64,000 bases of DNA from contig NZ_JADYVD010000019.1 in the NCBI RefSeq assembly GCF_020193575.1, forward strand, positions 62,001-126,000. Reading direction: 5' to 3'. Shown here in pieces: positions 33,610 to 42,695 of this stretch (its first letter is position 1; each line of letters starts with the position of its first letter). This stretch comes from Ensifer sp. IC4062. GTDB lineage: Bacteria > Pseudomonadota > Alphaproteobacteria > Rhizobiales > Rhizobiaceae. The notes beneath the pieces are model-generated. The model did not search any database and was not told the origin of the DNA. It worked only from the letters and a program-made list of their open reading frames with translations. The translations under genes were made by a program, and so were the position numbers.

Positions 33610-35157
33610 ATGCTGCAAGAAGGCAAGCTCTATATCGGAACCAGCCGCAAGCCGGACGATTCGATCAACAAGGGCGAATATCTGGAGCTGAAGTTCGGCA
33701 ACCGCCACGGATTGATCACCGGTGCCACCGGCACCGGCAAGACGGTGACACTGCAGATCCTCGCGGAGGGTTTCTCCAATGCCGGCGTTCCGGTCTTCTG
33801 CGCCGACATAAAAGGCGATCTTTCCGGTATCGGCGCGATCGGCGAACCGAAGGATTTCCTTGTCAAGCGCGCCGACCAGATTGGCCTTACACCCTACGAC
33901 TTCCAGGAATTTCCGGTGATCTTCTGGGATCTCTATGGTGAGAAAGGTCACAGGGTCCGCACGACCATGGCAGAGATGGGACCGCTGCTCCTGTCACGGC
34001 TGATGAATGCCACCGACGCGCAGGAAGGTGTGCTGAACATCGCCTTCAAGATCGCCGACGAAGGCGGGCTGCCACTCCTCGACCTCAAGGACCTGCAGGC
34101 GCTGCTCAACTACATGGGCGACAATGCAAGCGAGCTTTCCAACCAATTCGGCTTCATTTCCAAGTCCTCAGTCGGTTCGATCCAGCGCGAGCTGCTGATC
34201 CTCGAGCAGCAGGGTGCGGAGCACTTCTTCGGTGAACCGGCGCTGAAAATCACCGACATCATGCGCACGACAAACGACGGGCGCGGCGCGATCTCGGTGC
34301 TCGCCGCCGACAAGCTGATGATGAACCCGCGACTTTACGCAACCTTCCTTCTTTGGCTCCTGTCCGAACTTTTCGAGGAGCTGCCGGAAGTCGGCGATCC
34401 CGACAAGCCGAAGCTGGTATTCTTCTTCGACGAAGCGCATCTGCTCTTCAACGACGCGCCGAAAATGCTCGTCGAGCGCGTCGAACAGGTGGTGCGCCTA
34501 ATCCGATCCAAAGGCGTCGGCGTCTACTTCGTGACTCAGAACCCGCTCGACGTGCCGGAAACGGTGCTGGCGCAGCTCGGAAACCGTGTGCAGCATGCGT
34601 TGCGCGCCTATTCGCCGCGCGAACAGAAGGCGGTAAAGACCGCGGCCGACACCTTCCGTCCCAACCCGGACTTCAACTGCGCCGAGGTGATCACCAATCT
34701 CGGCACCGGCGAGGCGCTCGTTTCCACTATCGAGGGCAAGGGCTCGCCGTCGATGGTCGAAAGGACTCTGATACGCCCGCCGGCATCGCGCCTTGGTCCG
34801 CTGACGGAGGCCGAACGACAAAAGGTCATCGATGTCAGTCCCGTGCGCGGGCTCTATGATGAGGATTTCGATCGGGAATCGGCTTACGAGCTGCTTGCCA
34901 AACGCGCCGCGAAGGCTGCCGAACAGGCCGAGGCCGCAAGACAAGCGGAGGAAACGTCCGGCGGCAGGCGCTGGACCCTGCCCGGCTTCGGCGACGATGA
35001 ACCGGCGGCGCCCTCCGGCAGACAGGCGCGGCCGCGTTCATCCGGCTATCAGCGCGAGACCATCGTCGAGGCGGCGATGAAGTCCGTTGCCCGCACGGTC
35101 GCAACGCAGGTCGGCCGCGCCCTGGTGCGGGGCATCCTCGGCAGCCTGAAACGATAA
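33610..35157 (+). CDS. HerA-like ATPase, DUF853 (YjgR) family
   Basis: The 515-residue cytoplasmic ATPase of the HerA/FtsK superfamily has Walker A GATGTGKT (residues 38-45), Walker B LVFFFDEAHLLF (about 273-284), an arginine-finger-like region and the YFVTQNPLDVPETVLAQLGNRVQHALRAYSP sensor block. A charged coiled-coil-like stretch follows (about 425-450). DUF853 proteins are conserved in proteobacteria without a known substrate and are not paired here with the NurA nuclease that accompanies archaeal HerA. The start ATG stands at the beginning of the conserved part (MLQEGKLYIGTS). Confidence 0.88.
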   Translation: MLQEGKLYIGTSRKPDDSINKGEYLELKFGNRHGLITGATGTGKTVTLQILAEGFSNAGVPVFCADIKGDLSGIGAIGEPKDFLVKRADQIGLTPYDFQEFPVIFWDLYGEKGHRVRTTMAEMGPLLLSRLMNATDAQEGVLNIAFKIADEGGLPLLDLKDLQALLNYMGDNASELSNQFGFISKSSVGSIQRELLILEQQGAEHFFGEPALKITDIMRTTNDGRGAISVLAADKLMMNPRLYATFLLWLLSELFEELPEVGDPDKPKLVFFFDEAHLLFNDAPKMLVERVEQVVRLIRSKGVGVYFVTQNPLDVPETVLAQLGNRVQHALRAYSPREQKAVKTAADTFRPNPDFNCAEVITNLGTGEALVSTIEGKGSPSMVERTLIRPPASRLGPLTEAERQKVIDVSPVRGLYDEDFDRESAYELLAKRAAKAAEQAEAARQAEETSGGRRWTLPGFGDDEPAAPSGRQARPRSSGYQRETIVEAAMKSVARTVATQVGRALVRGILGSLKR

Positions 35158-35236
35158 TGCACCAGTGAACAAGGCGCGCCGCCTGCGCGCGCTGCAGCGC
35201 GTCGCACCAGACTGCATTGCTCAGACAAGACCGATC

Positions 35237-35447
35237 TTGGAAGTCAAGGATTCGAACGGCGCCGTCCTTAAGGACGGCGACAACGTCGCGCTGACAAAGG
35301 ATCTGAAGGTGAAAGGAACCTCCACCACGCTGAAACGCGGCACGCTGGTGAAGGGTGTTCGCCTGACCGACGATCCGGACGAGTCGAATGCCGGGTCGAA
35401 AGATCAAGGGGCTGGTGCTGCGCGCCGAGTTCCTCAAGAAAGCTTGA
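35237..35447 (+). pseudogene. phnA: Frameshifted remnant of phnA/yjdM
   Basis: The frame from 35165 contains VKDSNGAVLKDGDNVALTKDLKVKGTSTTLKRGTLVKGVRLTDD, the C-terminal domain of PhnA/YjdM proteins. It then loses similarity near 35390. In the +1 frame the family's ending continues as KIKGLVLRAEFLKKA and a stop at 35447. The N-terminal zinc ribbon of PhnA (two C-x2-C pairs) is absent; the upstream residues are unrelated. One net frameshift and loss of the zinc domain point to a decayed gene, although a sequencing error at the shift cannot be excluded. Confidence 0.7.
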
Positions 35448-35558
35448 GGCGGCGGGCGAAGGGAGCCGTCGACCCCTTCGTTCGGTTCGCATTCAAGGAC
35501 GCTGCCGTCAATATTCGAAGCCCGGTGAAATCCCCAGGCTTCAGTATATTTTGAATAC

Positions 35559-35608
35559 GCAATTCCGGACAGAAAACCGTTACACACTTTTCCTGGAATT
35601 GCTCTAGC
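35559..35608. repeat. Palindromic intergenic repeat
   Basis: GCAATTCC (35559-35566) and GGAATTGC (35595-35602) bracket a segment with GAAAACCGTTACACACTTTT, ending in TCTAG. This composite is a common interspersed repeat in Rhizobiales intergenic DNA. It separates the phnA remnant from the ohr gene. Confidence 0.65.
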
Positions 35609-35622
35609 CAATCACCCTCGCC

Positions 35623-36045
35623 TTAAGCCACCGTCAGCTTCACGTCGACATTGCCCCTGGTCGCGTGGCTGTAGGGGCACACGATATGCGCCTTCTGGAC
35701 CAGGTCCTCAAGGACGGCCTTGTCCGCGCCGGGCGAAGAGATCTCAAGCGCCGCGTCAATGTAGAAGCCCGTGCCATCATCGCGCGGACCGATCCCGACC
35801 GTGCCCGTCACTTTCGTGTCTTCAGCAAGTTTCACCTTTTCCTTGCCGGCAACGAATTTCAACGCGCCAAGGAAGCAGGCGGAATAGCCGGCAGCGAAGA
35901 GCTGCTCCGGATTGGTGCCGCGGGCACCGTCGCCACCAAGCTCTTTCGGAACAGCGAGGCTAACGTCGAGGATGCCGTCGGCGCTCTTGGCCTGGCCGGC
36001 GCGGCCGCCGGTTGCGGAGGCGGTGGTGCGATAGAGGATAGGCAT
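35623..36045 (-). CDS. ohr: Organic hydroperoxide resistance peroxidase Ohr
   Basis: The 140-residue OsmC-fold thiol peroxidase reduces organic and fatty-acid hydroperoxides. Catalytic cysteines are Cys57 ([13 protein letters not shown]) and Cys123 ([12 protein letters not shown]), with the conserved Arg and Glu in [10 protein letters not shown]. The start at 36045 follows AAGGAGACTGCC; the frame extends 16 codons further without homology. It is divergent from ohrR, and a near-perfect 30-bp palindrome lies in the shared promoter. Confidence 0.95.
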   Translation of the reverse strand: MPILYRTTASATGGRAGQAKSADGILDVSLAVPKELGGDGARGTNPEQLFAAGYSACFLGALKFVAGKEKVKLAEDTKVTGTVGIGPRDDGTGFYIDAALEISSPGADKAVLEDLVQKAHIVCPYSHATRGNVDVKLTVA

Positions 36046-36090
36046 GGCAGTCTCCTTCGGATGGTCGTTGTCGATGATTATTCCATACCG

Positions 36091-36120
36091 CAAAATTAAA
36101 TTGCACGCAAATTAATTTTG
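36091..36120. promoter_or_regulatory. OhrR operator
   Basis: Fourteen-base arms CAAAATTAAATTGC (36091-36104) and GCAAATTAATTTTG (36107-36120) form an inverted repeat with one mismatch, centred between ohr and ohrR. AT-rich palindromes of this type are the known OhrR boxes, including in S. meliloti. Further AAATTGC half-sites follow to 36129. Confidence 0.8.
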
Positions 36121-36159
36121 CAAATTGCATTTCGGCCGTGAATTTGCGACAATGCGATC

Positions 36160-36636
36160 ATGACCACCAAGCCCGCACAATTTGAGGCAATACCCGAGGA
36201 GGCGCTGACGCTAGGCCAGCAACTCTGTTTCGCGGTCTATTCGGCGGGGCACGCCTTCAACCGCACCTATAAGCCGCTGCTAGACCGCTTTGGGCTCACT
36301 TACCCGCAGTACCTCGTGCTGCTTGCGCTTTGGCAGCAGGACAAAATGACGGTGAAACGGATTGGCGAGGAGATGGGCCTCGATTCCGGCACGCTTTCCC
36401 CCCTCTTGAAGCGGCTGGAATCCGCCGGTTACGTCAGCCGCCTCCGCGATCGCGACGACGAGCGGCAGGTAATCGTCAGCCTCACCGAGAAAGGGCGAAG
36501 CCTGAAGACCGAGGCCTTCGGCATCCTTGCCGATATCGGCAAGGCGACCGGATGCACTTTGGAGGAAGTCCGCGAGCTGCGCGAGGCGCTGCAGCACCTG
36601 ACCCAGCGGCTGACCGGCAGTCACCAGGAAAGCTGA
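36160..36636 (+). CDS. ohrR: Peroxide-sensing MarR-family repressor OhrR
   Basis: The 158-residue MarR-type repressor has the reactive Cys23 in TLGQQLCFAVYSAGHAFNRTYKPLL, the sensing motif of OhrR, and a second cysteine (Cys132) suited to a two-cysteine mechanism. The winged helix is seen at about residues 60-100 (MTVKRIGEEMGLDSGTLSPLLKRLESAGYVSRLRDRDDERQ). It represses ohr and itself until oxidised by organic hydroperoxides. The ATG at 36160 follows the palindromic operator closely. Confidence 0.95.
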   Translation: MTTKPAQFEAIPEEALTLGQQLCFAVYSAGHAFNRTYKPLLDRFGLTYPQYLVLLALWQQDKMTVKRIGEEMGLDSGTLSPLLKRLESAGYVSRLRDRDDERQVIVSLTEKGRSLKTEAFGILADIGKATGCTLEEVRELREALQHLTQRLTGSHQES

Positions 36637-36687
36637 CTGAATTCGCGAAGGATGGTCGTTCTAAGCTGAAATGCCTCACTCAGTTGG

Positions 36688-37470
36688 TTAGATCACCAGA
36701 ATCGGCGCCTTGCTGCGGACGCGATCGTAGAGGTCCATTACATCCTGGTTGAGCATGCGGACGCAGCCGGAGGAAACGGCCTTGCCGATAGATTGCCACT
36801 CTGGCGTTCCGTGTACGCGGTACAAGGTGTCCTGGCCGTTCTGGAAAATGTAGAGGGCGCGTGAGCCGAGCGGATTGTTCAGTCCCGGCGGCATGCCGCC
36901 GGCGCTTTCCGAGTAGCGCGCAAGCTCCGGTTGGCGTTCGATCATCGAACCCGGCGGCGTCCAGCGCGGCCATTTCTGCTTCCACTGAATGACGCCGCGC
37001 CCCGACCAGGCGAAGCCCTCACGACCGAGGCCGACACCATAACGCATGGCCCTTCCGCCCGGCTGGACCAGATAGAGAAAGCGATCCGCGGTGTCGACCA
37101 CGATCGTGCCCGGCTGCTCGCCGAACGGGTCGTCGACTTCCTGGCGGTAAAATCGAGCGTCGATCTGCTGATAGGGAACCGCCGGGACGAGATAGCCGCC
37201 ATCGTCCACTGCGGCATAAATTTGCGAGTAATAAGGATCCTGCGGTGGCAGCCCGATCGGCAGTGCCGCCTCCTCGACGGGCCCCTCCAGCAAAGCGCCG
37301 GTACGCGGATCGATCCAGCGTCCCTCTAGCGCCGGATTGCGGTAAACCGGCATAGTTTGCTGACGGAAGCGGTCCGTGTTCATTGACGACGTGCAACTCG
37401 CAAGCCCAGTCGAGACGATTGCGAGTCCGGATGTTCGAAGAAACTGGCGGCGAGAAAGGATGGGGGGCAT
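36688..37470 (-). CDS. L,D-transpeptidase (YkuD family), Tat/lipoprotein-type leader
   Basis: The 260-residue exported enzyme has a leader with SRRQFLRTSG, a twin-arginine motif, ending in GLASC, which looks like a lipobox. The YkuD domain occupies about residues 115-260, and the catalytic block is HGTPEWQSIGKAVSSGCVRMLNQDVMDLYDRV with the nucleophile Cys in SSGCVRM. Such enzymes form 3-3 peptidoglycan cross-links or attach outer-membrane proteins to peptidoglycan, which is common in Rhizobiales. The start lies 51 bases from the convergent ohrR stop in the opposite direction. Confidence 0.88.
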   Translation of the reverse strand: MPPILSRRQFLRTSGLAIVSTGLASCTSSMNTDRFRQQTMPVYRNPALEGRWIDPRTGALLEGPVEEAALPIGLPPQDPYYSQIYAAVDDGGYLVPAVPYQQIDARFYRQEVDDPFGEQPGTIVVDTADRFLYLVQPGGRAMRYGVGLGREGFAWSGRGVIQWKQKWPRWTPPGSMIERQPELARYSESAGGMPPGLNNPLGSRALYIFQNGQDTLYRVHGTPEWQSIGKAVSSGCVRMLNQDVMDLYDRVRSKAPILVI

Positions 37471-37721
37471 CGAACTCTAGCGGGTTATATGCGAGCAGAA
37501 GTGGCGCGATCCGCATTCGCGACTCACACCTCCCCGCTCCGGGCCGGACCTAGATCACGATGATCCTGGAAAAAAGCAACCCAAATCATCGCGATCGATT
37601 CTCAGTCGAATGTAAGCGGAATGGTTTTAATTTTCCCTCGCCTCTCGGTCGATCACCGCATCTACGGCTGGAACGAAACTTATGTCAGCAAACGTCCAAT
37701 CACAATCGCGGCATCGCACGC

Positions 37722-40070
37722 TCACCCGCGCCGCGTTTCGTCAAATTCATCTGCGTGCGTGGTCCGGCCAAGCAGTGCCTCGAAATCCTGGGCGACAAGG
37801 GGCGGGCTGACGAAATAGCCCTGAATCTCATCACAACCGCTTTGCCGCAGGAAATCGATCTGCGCCCCCGTTTCCACGCCTTCGGCGATGACCCGCAGAC
37901 CGAGGTTCTGCGCGAGTGATATGATCGCCGAGGTAATGGCCTTGTCGTCGTCGTCGGCAGGAATGTCCTCGACGAACGAGCGGTCGATCTTCAGCCGCTG
38001 CACGGGGAATCGTTTTAGCGCGCTGAGGCTTGAATAGCCTGTCCCGAAGTCGTCGATCGCAAGATGCACGCCGATCGCCTCCAGCTCATGCATCGTCGCG
38101 ATCGCGCCGGGCACGTCCTGCATGATTAGGCTCTCGGTGAGTTCGAGTTCGAGATAGCGCGCCTCCAGGCCGGTTTCCGCGAGCACAGCCGCCACGCGCG
38201 TCGCCCAGTTGCGCTCGAGGAACTGTCGAGCGGAAACATTGACGCTGATCATTAGCGGCGGCAGACCGGCTTTCTGCCAGGCCTTGCACTGACGGCATGC
38301 GGTTTTCAGGACCCAATCACCGATCGGCACGATCAGGCCGGTTTCCTCCGCCAGCGGGATAAATGCACCGGGCGAGATCACGCCATGCACCGGGTGCTGC
38401 CAGCGCAGCAACGCCTCTGCGGCGAAGATGCGACCGCTCGAGAGATTCACTTGCGGTTGGAAATGCAGGAGAAATTCGTCGCGGGCGATCGCCTTGCGCA
38501 GTTCCTCCTGCCGCAAAAGCTTCTCATGAGCCTTAGCCGCCATGTCTTCGGTGAAGACCTGCAGGTTGTTGCGCCCGAGTTCCTTGGCGCGGTACATGGC
38601 CGCATCGGCATTGGCAAGCAACTCGCTAACCGTACGGCCCTGATCGGGAAAGCAGGCGACGCCCATACTGCAAGTCACCTGCAGGTTGCGGCCACTGATT
38701 TGGACCGGCGCGGCAATGGCCGCGCGGATTTCCTCGAGGCGCGACAGGACGACGTCGCGCTCCGTCGGCACGCCATTCAGCAGAAGGATGAACTCGTCGC
38801 CGCCGACCCGTACGACCATATCGGACTTGCGCACGGCCGAGCGCATGCGCTCGGAAACAGCCTTCAGCAATTCGTCGCCGGCTGAATGGCCGAGGCTGTC
38901 ATTGATGAACTTGAAATTGTCCAGATCCAGAAAGGCGAGCACAGCCCACTGATCGCGTCCGCGAATCGCCTCTAGCACGCCGACTACCTGCTCCTCGAAC
39001 AGGACGCGATTGGGAAGGCCTGTCAGGGCGTCGTGATGCGCCATGAAGCTTATTCTGTCTTCGGCTCGCTTGCGCTCGATCGCAATCCCGGCGAGATACG
39101 TCGCCATGGCGATCAGCTCCTTCTGCTGCTCGCTCGGAACACCGGACTCTTGCGAATAGAGTGCGAACGTTCCAAGCACCTTGCGGTCGTGCGAATGAAT
39201 CGGCGTCGACCAGCAGGAACGAAAGCCATAGGGCTTCACAACATCGGTGTAGCCCTCCCACAAAGGGTCGGCAAACACATCCGCAACGATCACCTGCTCG
39301 CCACGCCAGGCCGCCGTTCCACACGAACCGACTCTTGGGCCAATCTCGACTCCATGGATCGTCGCGCAAAACACTTCGTCCAGACTTGGGGCAGCGCCAT
39401 GCAGGAGATGCCGGTCGTCCTCCGAAAGAAGCAGGATGGAACCCTTGACGCCGGGCAGCAGCAATTCGATCAGCAAGATGAGGTCGGTGAAGAACTGATC
39501 GAGCGGCTGGCCCCTTGCGATCATCTCCAGCAGCCGCGCCTGTCCTTCGAGCAAGCGCTCTGCCGCCTTTCGATCGCTGATGTCGCGTGAAACACCGACG
39601 ATGCCGACGATCTTGCCGCTCTTGTTGCGCAGCGGCACCTTGGACGTCATCAACCAGCGATCGCGCCCCTTGGTGACAAGCGCCCGCTCTTCTATCCCGA
39701 AGATCGGTTCGCCGGTCTCGATCACGCGCTGTTCCACGTCGGCGATCGCCTGGGCGAACTTCGTCGGGTGAAGGTCGAAATCCGTCTTGCCGACAAGATC
39801 CTGAAGACTTCCAAGCCCGTTATCGGCGACGGTCACCTCATTGGCGATGAGAAACCGGCCGTTGGTATCTTTGGCATAGATATAATCCGGGACGTGATTG
39901 ATCATCGTCTCCAGCCAATAGTGCCGGTCGGCGATGTCAGGCTCGGAAGGAAAAATGCGTGCCACCTCTTCCGCCAGCCGATTGCCGGCGTCGATCAGCC
40001 GGCGCGTCTCCACGTTGTCTCCGGCATTAAGTGCGGCATAGCGGGTATTGCGGGACGTTTTCCTTGCCAA
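37722..40070 (-). CDS. PAS-GAF-GGDEF-EAL cyclic-di-GMP protein
   Basis: The 782-residue cytoplasmic signalling protein has these domains in order: PAS (about 50-165, NHVPDYIYAKDTNGRFLIAN), GAF (about 180-335), GGDEF (about 342-505, intact RVGGDEF at 423-427) and EAL (about 515-770, EALLRW at 552-554, with DDFGTGYSSL and EGVET). Both catalytic motifs are intact, so synthesis and breakdown of cyclic-di-GMP are both possible. No membrane segments are seen. I prefer the TTG at 40070 because GGAGG lies just before it. A second TTG at 40097 is less well supported, and no ATG occurs before the PAS domain. Confidence 0.88.
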   Translation of the reverse strand: MARKTSRNTRYAALNAGDNVETRRLIDAGNRLAEEVARIFPSEPDIADRHYWLETMINHVPDYIYAKDTNGRFLIANEVTVADNGLGSLQDLVGKTDFDLHPTKFAQAIADVEQRVIETGEPIFGIEERALVTKGRDRWLMTSKVPLRNKSGKIVGIVGVSRDISDRKAAERLLEGQARLLEMIARGQPLDQFFTDLILLIELLLPGVKGSILLLSEDDRHLLHGAAPSLDEVFCATIHGVEIGPRVGSCGTAAWRGEQVIVADVFADPLWEGYTDVVKPYGFRSCWSTPIHSHDRKVLGTFALYSQESGVPSEQQKELIAMATYLAGIAIERKRAEDRISFMAHHDALTGLPNRVLFEEQVVGVLEAIRGRDQWAVLAFLDLDNFKFINDSLGHSAGDELLKAVSERMRSAVRKSDMVVRVGGDEFILLLNGVPTERDVVLSRLEEIRAAIAAPVQISGRNLQVTCSMGVACFPDQGRTVSELLANADAAMYRAKELGRNNLQVFTEDMAAKAHEKLLRQEELRKAIARDEFLLHFQPQVNLSSGRIFAAEALLRWQHPVHGVISPGAFIPLAEETGLIVPIGDWVLKTACRQCKAWQKAGLPPLMISVNVSARQFLERNWATRVAAVLAETGLEARYLELELTESLIMQDVPGAIATMHELEAIGVHLAIDDFGTGYSSLSALKRFPVQRLKIDRSFVEDIPADDDDKAITSAIISLAQNLGLRVIAEGVETGAQIDFLRQSGCDEIQGYFVSPPLVAQDFEALLGRTTHADEFDETRRG

Positions 40071-40331
40071 GCAAAGCCTCCGGAAGAGCAACGCCAACCT
40101 ATTGCGGTCATTCCGATCTTCGGTCTAGCCAATAGAGGTTATGCTTCTCTAAATGTTGCGGGAAAAAATCGTCTAAAGGTTGCATTCTGGTCATGATGGC
40201 CGGAACAGGTACATCCGAACGCGCAGGGCTTTCATCAATAGATTTCATGAGCGACATCAATCACGGACGCTTCTGCAGGCTTCGGCAATCGCCTATTGAA
40301 TGCGCATCGCTACGGGCGGGAGGAGGCCAAA

Positions 40332-40991
40332 ATGCTGACGATCTACGGAGTCTATCGTTCGCGCGCATCACGCAACTACTGGATGGCGCGCGAGCTTGGC
40401 ATTCCCTTCACATCCGTACCGGTGATCCAGGCGCGCCGCGTTGCCGATCCGCTCGCCGCCGATGCGCCGTTCAACACCAAGTCGCCGAAATTTCTGGCGA
40501 TCAATCCGATGGGCCTCATCCCGGCAATCGAGGACGACGGTCTGATCCTGACGGAGTCCCTCGCCAACAATCTCTATCTCGCCCGTAAATATGGCGGTCC
40601 TCTCGCGCCAGCCGATCTCAGCGAGGATGGACAGATGGGCAACTGGACGATGTGGGCGGCGACGGAGGTGGAGCCACACGCGGTCAAGATCGTTCTCGCC
40701 TATGACGACGGCATCGAGAATACGCCGGAGGGTCAAGCGCGCATTGCTGCTTGCGCCCAAGCACTCGAGAAAGCCTTCGCGGTTCTCGAAGCGCATCTTG
40801 AGAGCTGCGATTATGTCGTCGGCAATCGCTTCACCGTTGCCGATCTCAACCTTGCCGAGGTTTTCCGCTACGCGATGAGCCAGACTGCGCTGTTCGACCG
40901 CCATCCGCGCATCAAGGCGTGGCTTGCGCGCTGCCAGTCCCGCCCTTGCTTCATCGCCATGATGAAAGAGCGGCTGAAGGAGCCGGAATGA
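40332..40991 (+). CDS. Glutathione S-transferase
   Basis: The 219-residue protein has an N-terminal thioredoxin-like domain ([54 protein letters not shown] with the Glu-Ser glutathione contact) and an all-helical C-terminal domain ([19 protein letters not shown]). The class is not clear; it is near the beta/theta-like bacterial GSTs. The start at 40332 follows GGAGGAGGCCAAA; the frame extends 12 codons upstream. It is convergent with the LysR gene. Confidence 0.88.
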   Translation: MLTIYGVYRSRASRNYWMARELGIPFTSVPVIQARRVADPLAADAPFNTKSPKFLAINPMGLIPAIEDDGLILTESLANNLYLARKYGGPLAPADLSEDGQMGNWTMWAATEVEPHAVKIVLAYDDGIENTPEGQARIAACAQALEKAFAVLEAHLESCDYVVGNRFTVADLNLAEVFRYAMSQTALFDRHPRIKAWLARCQSRPCFIAMMKERLKEPE

Positions 40992-41009
40992 GATTGCCAA
41001 GCATCTGGC

Positions 41010-41933
41010 TCACCTGCCGAGATAGCTGGCAACCTTGGCGTCAAGTAGCCGCATCCCCTCTTCGACCTCATCGCGCACCCAGCGCTTGAAAGCCAAGGCG
41101 GCCTTGCTCTCGCGTCGGGATGGTGACCGCACGAAATAATGACCGAAGCCGGTCTTTGCCCGGATACCGAACGGCGCAACCAGACTGCCTTCGGTTACGG
41201 CAAAACCGGCAAGCGTCTGCCAGGCGAGCATAACACCCTGCCCCGCAATCGCGGCATCGAGTACGAGCGAGGCTTCGTTGAAGGTGTGGCGTACGGTCAT
41301 CTCGCAGCCGGAGAGACCAGCCTCCTTGAACCACGTTTCCCAGGTGAACATCGAGTGGCCGTCGATCACCGCCGGCAGCTTTAGAATATCTGCAGGAGTG
41401 CGCAGGCCTGCGGCCATGCTCGGCGAACAAACAGGGAAGACCTCCTGCTCCAGCAGCAGTTCGGCATGCACACCTGGCCAGTTACCGCTGCCGACGCGGA
41501 TGCCGACATCTACGTCGGAGGTGTCCAGGTTCACCAAGGTGGTCGTCGCGTCGATCCTCAGTCGGATATCCGGATGCCGCTCGGCAAAACGGTTCAATCG
41601 GTAAACCAGCCACCGGGCCGCAAAAACCGGCGCCACTGAGATCGTCAGCACCGATTCATCCCGGCGGCGCGCCGATGCCACCGCGTCGGCAAGTTCACCG
41701 AAGGCATTTGAAAGACGCGCGAGGAACAGGCGCCCGAAATCCGTGGCGACGAGCCCGCGGGCGGTGCGCTCGAACAGCATGCGGCCGAGTTGCGCTTCCG
41801 TCTTGGCAATCTGCTGGCTGACGGCGCCGGCCGTGACGCCCAGTTCTTCCGCGGCACTCGCCAACGAACCCAGGCGACCGGCCGCCTCGACCGCACGTAG
41901 CCCGTTGAGATGGATGGCGTTCAACTCCCTCAT
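41010..41933 (-). CDS. LysR family regulator (GcvA-like)
   Basis: The 307-residue protein has the LysR helix-turn-helix (LNGLRAVEAAGRLGSLASAAEELGVTAGAVSQQIAKTEAQLGRMLFERT, residues 9-57) and effector domain (from about 92: VLTISVAPVFAARWLVYRLNRFAERHPDIRLRID), features of the GcvA subgroup. It is divergent from the small DUF1127-like gene, about 90 bases apart. Its target is unknown. The ATG lies close to an AT-rich patch. Confidence 0.88.
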   Translation of the reverse strand: MRELNAIHLNGLRAVEAAGRLGSLASAAEELGVTAGAVSQQIAKTEAQLGRMLFERTARGLVATDFGRLFLARLSNAFGELADAVASARRRDESVLTISVAPVFAARWLVYRLNRFAERHPDIRLRIDATTTLVNLDTSDVDVGIRVGSGNWPGVHAELLLEQEVFPVCSPSMAAGLRTPADILKLPAVIDGHSMFTWETWFKEAGLSGCEMTVRHTFNEASLVLDAAIAGQGVMLAWQTLAGFAVTEGSLVAPFGIRAKTGFGHYFVRSPSRRESKAALAFKRWVRDEVEEGMRLLDAKVASYLGR

Positions 41934-42023
41934 ATAGTTTTTCTAAACTGCGCCGCTGGCAACCTCAATTGAAATCTTGGCGCAACGGGCGGATGCTCGG
42001 CAGCATCGAAAGGATGATCCGCC

Positions 42024-42218
42024 ATGCTGAAGATTCTATCGATATTCAACCGTGCCGCATCGAACCCAGGCAATCGAGTCGAAACATTGCTCAACTGGCA
42101 ACGCGATCCGCTGCAGCATCCGGACGTCGCCCGCATGGACGAACGCGAGCTTGCGGATCTGCCGTTTCCCGGCTGGCCATGGCCACGCATCGTCGGTGAC
42201 CATTGCGACTGCGCCTGA
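42024..42218 (+). CDS. DUF1127-like small protein
   Basis: The 64-residue basic N terminus (MLKILSIFNRAASNPGNRVETLLNWQRDPL) is followed by QHPDVARMDERELADLPFPG, which resembles the MDxRELADI-type segment of DUF1127 proteins. Small Arg-rich DUF1127 proteins bind RNA or influence phosphate and carbon metabolism in Agrobacterium and relatives. This one has fewer arginines, so the assignment is tentative. The ATG follows AAGGATGATCCGCC. It is divergent from the LysR gene. Confidence 0.6.
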   Translation: MLKILSIFNRAASNPGNRVETLLNWQRDPLQHPDVARMDERELADLPFPGWPWPRIVGDHCDCA

Positions 42219-42271
42219 TCTGAAGGTATCTTCGTCCACACTGCGATGCGCAACGCAGGCGGTGGTGAGAC

Positions 42272-42637
42272 ATGAACAATGATCTCGAACGCTCTTTCGA
42301 GCGCGTGCGACGGTTGGCTCAGGTGGCGGGGCTCCCCGAAACGACCGTCGGCACTTCCTATGGAACACCGGCGCTGCTCGTCAAAGGCAAGAGCTTTGTT
42401 CGGATGAAGGACGCGCAAACACTGGTGGTCATGTGCGCGCTCGAAGAGAAGGAAATGTTGATGGAACTCGATCCATCGCTTTTCTTCGAGACCGACCACT
42501 ACAAGGGATGGCCGGCAATGTTGGTCCGGCTCGCGTCAATCGACGACGAAGCTCTGACGCGAAGGCTGATTGCCGCCTGGCGCGAAAAAGCGCCGAGGCG
42601 TCTCGCCAGCCGCTTCGACACGACAAAGTCGAACTGA
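42272..42637 (+). CDS. MmcQ/YjbR family protein
   Basis: The 121-residue protein matches the YjbR/MmcQ fold: LPETTVGTSYGTPALLVKGKSFVRMKDAQTLVVMCALEEKEMLMELDPSLFFETDHYKGWPAMLVRLASIDDEAL, with the CyaY-like DNA-binding fold seen in E. coli YjbR. Function is unknown. The ATG follows GGTGGTGAGAC. It stands between the DUF1127-like gene and an intergenic repeat. Confidence 0.85.
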   Translation: MNNDLERSFERVRRLAQVAGLPETTVGTSYGTPALLVKGKSFVRMKDAQTLVVMCALEEKEMLMELDPSLFFETDHYKGWPAMLVRLASIDDEALTRRLIAAWREKAPRRLASRFDTTKSN

Positions 42638-42695
42638 ACCGAATTCTTGAAATTCGGTCGGTCGGAACCCGCTGCGCAGTTTCTCCTGAAATTAC

